From assembly GCA_021413595.1 (NCBI GenBank), contig JAIOQD010000185.1, positions 1-5,073 on the forward strand: a stretch of 5,073 bases of DNA, given 5' to 3'. The position numbers and the translations under genes were made by a program. Origin of the DNA: Bacteroidota bacterium (GTDB lineage Bacteria; Bacteroidota; Bacteroidia; 2-12-FULL-35-15). The notes beneath the pieces are model-generated. The model made no database searches and had not been told where the DNA came from. It saw only the letters and a list, made by a program, of their open reading frames with translations. Of the stretch, positions 1 to 5,073 are shown in pieces (within the stretch, counting starts at the first letter, position 1; every line of letters begins with the position of its first letter).

Positions 1-118
1 CCGATTCAAGTTTCTGGTAGCTTCCCGGATTATCAACATCCAGAACAAATGCTAATTCTCCATAATTACCAACCCTTTTAGCGATGTATCCTAAATTAAA
101 ACATTCGGCTTTAGTCAT
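1..118 (-). CDS. rimM: Ribosome maturation factor RimM, N-terminal fragment (cut by window edge)
   Basis: Reading leftwards from an ATG at 118, 39 codons are open to the window edge, so only the start of the protein is seen. The peptide begins MTKAECFNLGYIAKR and continues to LDVDNPGSYQKLES (residues 26-39). This matches the N-terminal beta-barrel of Bacteroidota RimM proteins, which begin with a CFYLG-like strand, then a GE(L/V) turn (here GNYGEL, residues 17-22) and an LDxDxPExYxxLESV-like segment. RimM binds the 30S head and ribosomal protein S19 and helps late 16S rRNA maturation in the cytoplasm. The full protein is usually about 170-180 residues, so most of it lies outside. The start is supported because the homology begins within a few residues of this ATG. 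rpsP, often directly upstream of rimM, is absent here; an 8-bp repeat array occupies the leader instead. Identification rests on a short piece but the match is specific. Confidence 0.8.
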   Translation of the reverse strand, partial: MTKAECFNLGYIAKRVGNYGELAFVLDVDNPGSYQKLES

Positions 119-124
119 AAAAAT

Positions 125-186
125 AATTTAGCAATTTAACAGTTGAACAATTTAGCAATTGAACAATTGAACAATTGAACAATTGA
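125..186. repeat. Tandem array of an 8-bp repeat (AATTGAAC / AATTTAGC), about 7.75 copies
   Basis: Read on the plus strand from 125 in steps of eight, the units are AATTTAGC, AATTTAAC, AGTTGAAC, AATTTAGC, AATTGAAC, AATTGAAC, AATTGAAC and a final partial AATTGA. The last three full units (157-180) are identical; the earlier ones differ at one to three positions. Each junction in the homogeneous part makes a CAATTG palindrome (156-161, 164-169, 172-177, 180-185). The array ends six bases before the rimM start codon, so it lies in the presumed rimM leader or promoter region. It is a simple-sequence tract, not CRISPR-like, since there are no spacers. Similar AATTTAGC/AATTTAAC tracts are, from memory, common between genes in Bacteroidota. 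Confidence 0.9.
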
Positions 187-304
187 TTTTATATATTTAA
201 TTCGTTAAGTAAATCAACCGCAATTCCCGATAAGCTTTAAACAGCCAGGTGCGTGGTTATTTCGAGCTTGTAGAGGAAGTTGTGTGGGGGTCAAATTAAT
301 TTTT
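187..304. other. Non-coding gap between the DUF4476 gene and the rimM repeat array
   Basis: I see no credible gene here. Positions 211-290 are GC-rich for this window (38 of 80 bases by my count) while the flanks are very AT-rich. The longest plus-strand reading in this part is a 21-codon stretch after a stop (234-296), without an ATG start and with no recognised similarity. The minus strand offers only a TTG-started reading of about 26 codons. It could be the remnant of a decayed gene, the 3' untranslated region of the DUF4476 transcript, or part of the rimM promoter region. No convincing terminator hairpin with a T-run was found downstream of the DUF4476 stop. Confidence 0.4.
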
Positions 305-1258
305 TTAATGGCTCTGTGTATATGCATTTAATTCGTCAATAGACGATTCAAACGTAAAAGCATCATTTAGTTTGTAATAATTTCCTTTATCTAAATTATG
401 GCTCCAAGCAAATTTAGCAAGATCTAAACGGCTTGCTTCAAAAGTGATCAACAGCATCAATTCTTTTATTTGCGAGCAAAGCATACAGTTGCTACCAATG
501 ATCTGTTTTGCAAGAGTTAATTTACTGTCGTCAAATGATTTTGATTTTATGGAAGCTTTTGCACTTTCAAAATCACTTGCTCCCATAGGATAAGGGCAAC
601 CATAAGCGCCATTATAACCTTGTAAAACATAAGTGGTATTGTTACTTTGATTCATACCAGTGTTACTGGATGTGGTAGTAGTGCTGCTGCTATAAGTAGT
701 GGTGGTGCTGCTTGAGTTGCCTGCGCCCATTCCGCCATTTATATCGTTTATATTTATATTCATACTCATTCCAGTACCATTTACATTCATACCAATGTTT
801 GCGTTGCTACTTGTTCCTGTTGAATTTGTAGTTGTGGTAGTAGTGTTGGTTGTTCGTTCAATTGGTGTGTATATAACAACTGTTTGCTCGGGAATGGAAG
901 TATTTACAAGTTCCGAAATTGGAGCTGCACTTTTAAATTTTAATTTATATTTTCCCTTAACGTTAACAATTGAATAAGTGTATTCAGTATTCTGTGATGG
1001 TTCACCACCATTCATCAGGTAAGCGTTTTGGTTAAGATCAGGCATCTTGTTTGCAAAAATTACTTTCACCTGATAGTTGGTTGCATTTAAACCGGTAACC
1101 TTCACATTTGTTTGCGGCTCATTATTTTGACGAATACCATTTAATATCAATGAAAATTTTAAGCCATCATGTGAATACACCACAAGGCTATTATTTTGTG
1201 ATACCAATACAGAGAATATAAATGCTGTGAAAAGTACAGTTGAGAATAGTTTTTTCAT
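305..1258 (-). CDS. Secreted DUF4476-domain protein with Thr/Ser/Asn/Gly-rich linker
   Basis: A 317-residue protein in three parts. Residues 1 to about 21 (MKKLFSTVLFTAFIFSVLVS onward) form a signal peptide with a Lys-Lys start and hydrophobic core, so export across the inner membrane is expected. Residues about 25-130 form a beta-rich region (VVYSHDGLKFSLILNGIRQN, then NVKVTGLNATNYQVKVIFAN) of the type found at the N-terminus of many Bacteroidota DUF4476 proteins. Residues about 135-210 are low-complexity, with runs of Thr, Ser, Asn and Gly. Residues about 221-313 are the DUF4476 domain, with CPYPM (221-225), a SFDDSKLTLAKQII helix, C258/C261, and KGNYYKLNDAF. The function of DUF4476 is unknown. 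I chose ATG 1258 because the open frame extends upstream only to a TTG at 1288, which would put ten polar residues before the signal peptide. It is probably transcribed alone or with the gene at 1344-1856, 85 bases upstream. No strong promoter match was found in that gap. Confidence 0.85.
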   Translation of the reverse strand: MKKLFSTVLFTAFIFSVLVSQNNSLVVYSHDGLKFSLILNGIRQNNEPQTNVKVTGLNATNYQVKVIFANKMPDLNQNAYLMNGGEPSQNTEYTYSIVNVKGKYKLKFKSAAPISELVNTSIPEQTVVIYTPIERTTNTTTTTTNSTGTSSNANIGMNVNGTGMSMNININDINGGMGAGNSSSTTTTYSSSTTTTSSNTGMNQSNNTTYVLQGYNGAYGCPYPMGASDFESAKASIKSKSFDDSKLTLAKQIIGSNCMLCSQIKELMLLITFEASRLDLAKFAWSHNLDKGNYYKLNDAFTFESSIDELNAYTQSH

Positions 1259-1343
1259 GAGGTTGTTTTTGATTAGTTTGTGTTGCAATTCAATTATAAT
1301 GCCAAATAAAATTTAATTTATATCCTGTACATCAGTATAATGA

Positions 1344-1856
1344 TCAAACGGGTAATACACGGCTTTGCCAGCTTTGTTTTAAATTTATTTCCCACTCGGT
1401 ATCAAACTGCTTTTTTGTGGTAACCATATTATTAAAAACGATCACTTCATTCACATCTTCCTTATTTCCGTTTTCAGAATAAAGTCCGGAGCGGGTTAAT
1501 TCTTCTAATAAATTATTTAAATGGCAGGTTTTGATCTCATTCCCATTTCTAAAAGCAACCTGCATACGGTCTAATAAAATAAGATCGAATTGTTTTTCAA
1601 GTTCTTTTACAAAATAGATACCTTTGTCAATACTGCAACCACTTGCATTGGCTTGTTGTTCATCCACCGAAATTACAATGAAATAATTGTACAAAATATC
1701 AAAACTTGCTTTCAGACTTGCGCCATGCGCTGTCCAGTCAGCAATAAATTGAATTCCTGCCTTTTCAATAGCAGCAACCTCAAGATCAGAAATAAACCTG
1801 TTACTTTGATATACCCATACGCGTGCATCTTCGGGCATGTTTTTGTAATTAGTCAT
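1344..1856 (-). CDS. Conserved Bacteroidota protein of unknown function (often mislabelled 'ABC transporter ATPase')
   Basis: A 170-residue soluble protein without signal peptide or membrane segment. I recognise it as a small family widespread in Bacteroidota from its conserved blocks: ARVWVYQSNR (11-20), WTAHG (41-45), LKASFDILYNYFIVISVDE (48-66), ASGCSID (71-77), LDRMQVAF (95-102), VFNNMV (140-145) and SWQSR (162-166). Homologues are commonly called 'ABC transporter ATPase', but there is no Walker A glycine-lysine loop, no LSGGQ signature and no Walker B here, so that name is not supported. The length fits the family (about 155-170). The start at 1856 is chosen over the internal Met7 because homologues usually carry a few residues before the PEDARVW-like block. 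C74 in ASGCSID and C111 are the only cysteines. It lies 73 bases after the CCG-domain gene, beyond a probable terminator, so it may be transcribed separately. Function is unknown. Confidence 0.8.
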   Translation of the reverse strand: MTNYKNMPEDARVWVYQSNRFISDLEVAAIEKAGIQFIADWTAHGASLKASFDILYNYFIVISVDEQQANASGCSIDKGIYFVKELEKQFDLILLDRMQVAFRNGNEIKTCHLNNLLEELTRSGLYSENGNKEDVNEVIVFNNMVTTKKQFDTEWEINLKQSWQSRVLPV

Positions 1857-1889
1857 TTTTAATGAAATATTTAATAGGTAAGAAGTAAT

Positions 1890-1920
1890 AAAAAAAATGA
1901 ATATAAATATTGCATATTCA
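1890..1920 (-). terminator. Probable intrinsic terminator after the CCG-domain gene
   Basis: On the minus strand, TGAATAT (1920-1914) and ATATTCA (1904-1898) form a perfect 7-bp stem around a 9-base loop, immediately followed by eight T's (1897-1890). This lies 10 bases after the TAA of the gene ending at 1930. The order of stem then T-run fits termination of leftward transcription only. The stem is almost all A/T, so it would be weak, and a competing AATAT/ATATT hairpin exists inside it. The T-run makes it the best terminator candidate in the window. Confidence 0.45.
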
Positions 1921-1929
1921 ATCTTACAT

Positions 1930-2721
1930 TTATAAATCGTTTGCCTGAGCTATTAATTCAGCCACATCCAATACTTTTACTGTTTTTTCCTTATTAAAAT
2001 GCTTTACACCATCCGTCATCATTGTATTACAAAAAGGACAGCCAACTGCAATCACGTCAGGATTCAAAGCTAAGGCTTCTTCTGTACGTTCAATATTTAT
2101 TTCTTTGTTCCCTTTTTCCGCTTCTTTAAACATTTGAGCACCACCGGCACCACAGCATAGCCCATTGGCTTTGCTGCGTTTCATTTCAGCAAGTTCCGCA
2201 TCCAAATTCACCATTACTTCACGGGGAGCTTCATACACGCCATTACCACGTCCCAAATAGCATGGATCGTGAAAGGTTATTTTTTTTCCTTTAAAACTTC
2301 CACCTTCAATTTTTATTCGTCCGCTATTTAATAGATCCTGTAATAGCTGTGTGTGATGAACTACTTCATAATTTCCTCCAAGTGAAGGGTATTCGTTTTT
2401 CAATGTGTTAAAACAATGCGGACAACCGGTTACAATTTTTTTAACGTTATAACCATTCATTACCGCAATATTACCCATTGCCTGCATCTGAAATAAAAAT
2501 TCATTGCCAGCGCGTTTGGCAGGATCTCCGTTACAACTTTCTTCGGTTCCAAGAACTGCAAATTTTACATTGGCATAGTTTAAAATTTTAACGATGGCTT
2601 TGGTAACCTTCTTTGCTCTGTCGTCAAAGCTGCCAAGGCAACCTACCCAAAATAAAATTTCTGGAACTTCACCTTTTGCTACATAATCGGCCATTGTAGG
2701 CACATTTAAAGCTTCACTCAT
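1930..2721 (-). CDS. (Fe-S)-binding protein with two CCG (cysteine-rich) domains; HdrB/HdrD-like redox subunit
   Basis: A 263-residue soluble protein with two cysteine-rich CCG domains (PF02754 type), the fold that holds the catalytic non-cubane clusters in heterodisulfide reductase and occurs in GlpC, LutA and ETF:menaquinone-oxidoreductase-like proteins. Domain 1 has C28, then SCNGDPAKRAGNEF (C63, with N64 where the second Cys of CC is expected), then C100-P-H-C103. Domain 2 is canonical: C154 in HDPCYLGRGNGVYEAPRE, C189-C190 in LCCGAGGAQMF, and C228-P-F-C231. A full-strength cluster site is therefore expected only in domain 2. It has no ferredoxin motifs or membrane helices of its own; these are in the protein encoded at 3249-4571, the probable partner, which would anchor it at the inner face of the cytoplasmic membrane and pass electrons to or from quinone. 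The ATG at 2721 fits homologues, which start shortly before the VPTMA block. A candidate promoter lies just upstream. The physiological donor (ETF, lactate or other) cannot be told from sequence alone. Confidence 0.88.
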   Translation of the reverse strand: MSEALNVPTMADYVAKGEVPEILFWVGCLGSFDDRAKKVTKAIVKILNYANVKFAVLGTEESCNGDPAKRAGNEFLFQMQAMGNIAVMNGYNVKKIVTGCPHCFNTLKNEYPSLGGNYEVVHHTQLLQDLLNSGRIKIEGGSFKGKKITFHDPCYLGRGNGVYEAPREVMVNLDAELAEMKRSKANGLCCGAGGAQMFKEAEKGNKEINIERTEEALALNPDVIAVGCPFCNTMMTDGVKHFNKEKTVKVLDVAELIAQANDL

Positions 2722-2740
2722 ATTTTGTATATTTTGTAAT

Positions 2741-2774
2741 CAAGTATAAAACCAAGACAATAAATCAATTCAAA
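2741..2774 (-). promoter_or_regulatory. Candidate Bacteroidota-type promoter for the CCG-domain gene
   Basis: On the minus strand TATACTTG (2748-2741) is one mismatch from the Bacteroidota -7 consensus TAnnTTTG. Upstream are TTG at 2768-2766 (17-base spacer) and TTTG at 2774-2771 (22-base spacer), either of which could be the -33 element. It would give a short leader of about 10-15 A-rich bases before the ATG at 2721. Such matches occur by chance in AT-rich DNA, so confidence is low; the 96-base gap upstream of this gene is the main supporting context. Confidence 0.3.
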
Positions 2775-2811
2775 TATTCAGTATGATGAACTTAGATCTT
2801 CATCTGAATTG
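2766..2811 (-). other. Overlapping inverted repeats just downstream of the HAD gene
   Basis: Two alternative foldings share one arm. GATGAA (2785-2790) pairs with TTCATC (2799-2804) across an 8-base loop, extended by ATTCA (2776-2780) with TGAAT (2805-2809) past a 4-base bulge. Alternatively CAATTCA (2766-2772) pairs perfectly with TGAATTG (2805-2811). The hairpin begins about 6 bases after the HAD stop codon but has no T-run following it on the minus strand, so it is not a standard terminator. It could be a transcript-end stabiliser, a weak attenuator or an operator overlapping the candidate promoter. Confidence 0.4.
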
Positions 2812-2817
2812 CAAAAT

Positions 2818-3231
2818 TTAGGGTTTAAAAACCTCAATAGTAACTTCTTTCATAATCAGATCGGTAAAACGCCCCTCGTAACGGGTGGCGCGCACCATGT
2901 GATTATCTATCCAATGATAATTCCCTCCACGTGGTTTACCTACTAATAAACCATGATACTTAAAACCATTATCAGCCAGCCATTTTTCTGTAACAACTCT
3001 GTGAGCTTCGGTACGAGATGTGAAAAAAGTAATGATATGCCCTTCATCATACCATTTGTTCAATATGATTAATGCATCCGGATAGGCTACTGCTGTTGCC
3101 ATACGTTCAGGTTGCTCATTGGGGATATCATCACAAATGGTTCCGTCAATATCAATTAAATAATTTTTTACGTTCTCGGGTAAAATAGGACTAATCAATT
3201 GTCCGTTTTCTTCTTTTTGTATTAAATTCAT
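2818..3231 (-). CDS. Small HAD-superfamily phosphatase-like protein (often mislabelled 'phosphoheptose isomerase')
   Basis: A 137-residue cytoplasmic protein with the HAD motifs in order: motif I DIDGT (D27, D29; the nucleophile and the acid/base), motif II TSR (T71-S72), motif III lysine K99 in GKPRGGNYH, and motif IV WIDNH (D109, N110, where many HADs have DD). The chain is a bare Rossmann core with at most a very small cap, so it may act on a large substrate or have a structural role. Close homologues in Bacteroidota are often named phosphoheptose isomerase; no SIS isomerase domain is present, so I do not use that name. The substrate is unknown. I start at ATG 3231, 17 bases after the stop of the upstream gene. 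The frame is open to an ATG at 3294, but that start would overlap the upstream gene by 46 bases and add 21 Lys/Arg-rich residues outside the recognised homology. Tight spacing points to co-transcription with the membrane Fe-S gene. Confidence 0.85.
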   Translation of the reverse strand: MNLIQKEENGQLISPILPENVKNYLIDIDGTICDDIPNEQPERMATAVAYPDALIILNKWYDEGHIITFFTSRTEAHRVVTEKWLADNGFKYHGLLVGKPRGGNYHWIDNHMVRATRYEGRFTDLIMKEVTIEVFKP

Positions 3232-3248
3232 GTCTGGAGGGGCTTTTT

Positions 3249-4571
3249 TTATTCGTTTTTCCAATTTAATCTGTCTGCTTGTGGAAATTGCCAAGGCGCA
3301 CCATTGTTTTCGATATTAGCAAACATTCCATTTAGTTCGGCAGGTGCAGCACTTTCTTCCATAACAATAAACCTGCGCATATCTGTGATGATACTTAATG
3401 GGTCAATATTTATAGGGCAAGCCTCTGTGCAAGCATTACATGATGTACACGCCCATAACTCTTCGGGAGTGATGTAGCTGCCTAATAAGGCCTTACCATC
3501 ATCTTTAAATGTACCATTGGCATCAATATTTTTTCCAACTTCTTCCAGGCGGTCGCGTGTACTCATCATGATTTTACGAGGAGATAATAATTTACCGGTA
3601 ATGTTTGCAGGACAAGCTGCAGTGCACCTACCACATTCTGTACAGCTATATGCATCTAATAATTGTTTCCAGCTAAGATCAGTCACTTCTTTTGCTCCAA
3701 AACGCATTGGTTGATCAGGGTTAGCAGGTGGAGGAGTAAAAGAAGGGTCCATCATTGCTTTTACTTCATTGGTAACCGATTCCAAATTAGTAAACTGTCC
3801 TAAAGGATTAAGGTTGGAATAAAAAACATTCGGGAAGGCCAATAAAACATGGAAATGTTTTGAATACGGCAAATAGTTCAAAAAGCCCAAAACCATTATT
3901 AAATGTCCCCACCAGCCAATTCGTTCGATGGTGTGTAGTGCATGCTCAGACATTCCTCCAAAAAGTAATGGCCCAAGATGACTGCTTATTGAAAACCCTA
4001 AGGAATTATCGCCCAGGTTTTGTGCATGTGATAAGCCTTTAGAATATAGCACTTCATCGGCTCCGTTCATCATAAAAATAAAACAAATCAAGGTAATCTC
4101 AGCAAGGAGAATAAAATTAGCATCCAGTTTAGGCCAGCCATTCAATTCACTTTTAACAAGGCGTGGAACTTTTAATAAATTTCTTCTTGCTAAAAAGGCA
4201 ACGGTTCCAATAAAGGCGAGAACAGATAAGATCTCAATGAAACTGATCATAAATGTATAAAATCCTCCTAAAGATGGGCGGAATATTCGGTGATCACCTA
4301 ATGTGCCATCTACTACAATTTCGATAAGTTCTATCTGAGTAATTACAAAGGCTGCATATAAGAATAGATGCAGTATTGCAGGAATTGGTTTTGCAAACAT
4401 TTTTTTCTGACCTAAAGCAACAAGGGTCATTACTTTAAAGCGTTCTGCGGGACGATCTTTTCTATCGATATCCCTTCCCAATAAAATATTTCTTCTGACC
4501 TTGCCGGCATTAAATAAAAAAAATGCACTGCCTCCACCAAATAGTAAAATAAAAATTAAGATTCCTATCAT
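3249..4571 (-). CDS. Membrane-bound dicluster [4Fe-4S] protein with NarI-like cytochrome domain (HdrDE/ETF:menaquinone oxidoreductase-like)
   Basis: A 440-residue protein. The N-terminal half has about five membrane helices (roughly 1-20, 63-87, 103-128, 151-170, 217-236), resembling the NarI/DsrM/HdrE b-type cytochrome fold. H68, H223, H239 and H241 (SKHFHV) are candidate haem ligands; which ones bind is inferred. The C-terminal half has two ferredoxin motifs: C310-x2-C313-x2-C316-x3-C320-P and C375-x2-C378-x2-C381-x3-C385-P, each expected to bind a [4Fe-4S] cluster on the cytoplasmic side. The layout matches the front of the long fused proteins that carry electrons between ETF and menaquinone, which end in CCG domains. 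This one stops about 55 residues after the second ferredoxin motif, and the CCG part is the separate gene at 1930-2721. Together they probably form a quinone-linked oxidoreductase. The ATG at 4571 lies 12 bases after the MCE stop and begins directly in the first helix. Alternative: another HdrDE-like enzyme with a different soluble donor. Confidence 0.88.
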   Translation of the reverse strand: MIGILIFILLFGGGSAFFLFNAGKVRRNILLGRDIDRKDRPAERFKVMTLVALGQKKMFAKPIPAILHLFLYAAFVITQIELIEIVVDGTLGDHRIFRPSLGGFYTFMISFIEILSVLAFIGTVAFLARRNLLKVPRLVKSELNGWPKLDANFILLAEITLICFIFMMNGADEVLYSKGLSHAQNLGDNSLGFSISSHLGPLLFGGMSEHALHTIERIGWWGHLIMVLGFLNYLPYSKHFHVLLAFPNVFYSNLNPLGQFTNLESVTNEVKAMMDPSFTPPPANPDQPMRFGAKEVTDLSWKQLLDAYSCTECGRCTAACPANITGKLLSPRKIMMSTRDRLEEVGKNIDANGTFKDDGKALLGSYITPEELWACTSCNACTEACPINIDPLSIITDMRRFIVMEESAAPAELNGMFANIENNGAPWQFPQADRLNWKNE

Positions 4572-4583
4572 GTTTTTGTGTTT

Positions 4584-5073
4584 TTATTCTTTCGGTTTAT
4601 TTTTGTCTTTAGATCCGAAAACGGAAAGATGAACATACCGTTTAGGATTGATCCTTACATCAATTAATAGTTTATCCAGATCAGCAGCTGATTTATCAAG
4701 TTTGCGGTATAAGCTGTCGTTATTAATTAACATCCCCATGGTTCCTTCACCCCTGTTAATTTTATTCATAATACCGGAAACCTGAGCCATAGCCTTATCT
4801 GCATTATTAATAGTTGACATCAGGTTTGATTTTGCCAAAGAATCACTAATGTTAGAAAAATTATTGATCAAATTGGAAAGCTCATCGCTGTTATTTGCAA
4901 GGGTGGTGGCAAGCACATTTACTTTAGTTAAAATACTTGAAATCTTCATTTTTTCGCCAATTACCATCGTGTCTAAACGATAAGAAGTTGTTTCTAAAGA
5001 AGAAATCGCAAGTTTTATACTTTCAAAACTTTTTGCCAGATTTTGCCGGGTGTTTTCATTAAAAACCTGCTGT
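4584..5073 (-). CDS. MCE/MlaD-family lipid-transport protein, C-terminal part (cut by window edge)
   Basis: The frame is open to the right window edge, giving the last 162 residues of a longer protein; the ATG at 4967 is internal and not the start. The visible part is a long helical, probably coiled-coil stretch rich in Ser, Asn, Leu and Lys (about 1-105), then RGEGTMGMLINNDSLYRKLD (107-126), a second helix DLDKLLIDVR, and INPKRYVHLSVFG (141-153) before a charged tail. The GEGT-G-L-(x)-LY motif and NPKRYVHxSVFG ending are typical of the C-terminus of Bacteroidota MCE proteins. The MCE domain and N-terminal membrane anchor would lie outside the window. MCE proteins form hexameric rings or tubes in the periplasm that carry lipids between the inner and outer membranes, usually with an MlaE-type permease and MlaF-type ATPase; neither is visible here. 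The stop is 12 bases before the next start, so it is probably the upstream member of the same operon. Confidence 0.85.
   Translation of the reverse strand, partial: QQVFNENTRQNLAKSFESIKLAISSLETTSYRLDTMVIGEKMKISSILTKVNVLATTLANNSDELSNLINNFSNISDSLAKSNLMSTINNADKAMAQVSGIMNKINRGEGTMGMLINNDSLYRKLDKSAADLDKLLIDVRINPKRYVHLSVFGSKDKNKPKE

Noticed and set aside
125..186. CRISPR-like array
   Set aside because: The units are 8 bp and contiguous with no spacers, so this is a simple tandem repeat.
234..299. Small plus-strand reading of 21 codons ending at TAA 297-299
   Set aside because: It has no ATG start, no recognised similarity and follows a stop codon; too short to support as a gene.
699..977. Plus-strand 92-codon hydrophobic open frame
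   Set aside because: It is antisense to the linker and N-terminal region of the DUF4476 gene; the Val/Ile/Phe-rich composition is the complement of Thr/Asn/Gly codon runs and there is no recognisable family.
1259..1288. Upstream TTG start for the DUF4476 protein
   Set aside because: It adds ten polar residues ahead of a normal Lys-Lys signal peptide; the ATG at 1258 is the better start.
1590..1862. Plus-strand 90-codon open frame
   Set aside because: Lies wholly opposite the well-conserved gene at 1344-1856 and matches nothing I recognise.
3232..3294. Longer HAD protein starting at the ATG at 3294
   Set aside because: It would overlap the upstream gene by 46 bases, and the extra 21 residues are the off-frame reading of that gene's conserved C-terminus; ATG 3231 gives the usual family length.
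3517..4042. Two short plus-strand open frames (3517-3714 and 3860-4042)
   Set aside because: Both are opposite conserved parts of the membrane Fe-S gene, including the first ferredoxin motif, and look like chance frames.
4584..4967. Complete 127-residue protein starting at the ATG at 4967
   Set aside because: The frame continues open through 5073 with coiled-coil-like sequence, and the C-terminus belongs to the MCE family, so this is the tail of a longer protein.

Overview
The window looks like chromosomal DNA from a member of the Bacteroidota. It is AT-rich, lacks clear Shine-Dalgarno sites (starts sit in A-rich leaders), and most stops are TAA. It carries several protein families largely typical of that phylum: a DUF4476 protein, the WTAHG-type protein often mislabelled 'ABC transporter ATPase', the small HAD protein often mislabelled 'phosphoheptose isomerase', and an MCE protein ending in an INPKRYVHLSVFG-like tail. 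Every gene I accept is on the minus strand, so transcription runs from high to low coordinates. No transposon, phage gene, CRISPR array, tRNA or rRNA is visible.

In order of transcription: (1) 5073-4584, the C-terminal 162 residues of an MCE/MlaD-family lipid-transport protein, cut by the window edge; (2) 4571-3249, a membrane protein with NarI-like helices and two [4Fe-4S] ferredoxin motifs; (3) 3231-2818, a small HAD-fold phosphatase-like protein; (4) 2721-1930, a soluble protein with two CCG (cysteine-rich) domains; (5) 1856-1344, a conserved Bacteroidota protein of unknown function; (6) 1258-305, a secreted DUF4476 protein with a Thr/Ser/Asn/Gly-rich linker; (7) 118-1, the first 39 codons of rimM, at the left edge. 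Genes 1 to 3 are separated by only 12 and 17 bases and are probably one transcript. Gene 4 follows after 96 bases containing inverted repeats and a possible promoter. A hairpin followed by eight T's lies after gene 4 and probably ends that block.

The main functional theme is genes 2 and 4. Together they have the parts of a heterodisulfide-reductase-like or ETF:menaquinone-oxidoreductase-like membrane enzyme: a b-type-cytochrome-like membrane part, a dicluster ferredoxin part and paired CCG domains. In many bacteria these are one long polypeptide. Here they are two genes with a HAD gene between them. The likely role is moving electrons between a soluble donor such as electron-transfer flavoprotein and the menaquinone pool; the donor is inferred, since no etf gene is in the window. 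The MCE gene just upstream suggests co-expression with envelope lipid transport.

The region left of the DUF4476 gene is the least ordinary. An array of nearly eight 8-bp repeats lies directly in front of rimM, next to an unusually GC-rich non-coding stretch, and rpsP, the common upstream partner of rimM, is not there. I see no clear case for a wholly new system. The split redox module, its altered cysteine motif and the repeat-bearing rimM leader are the points most worth a second look.
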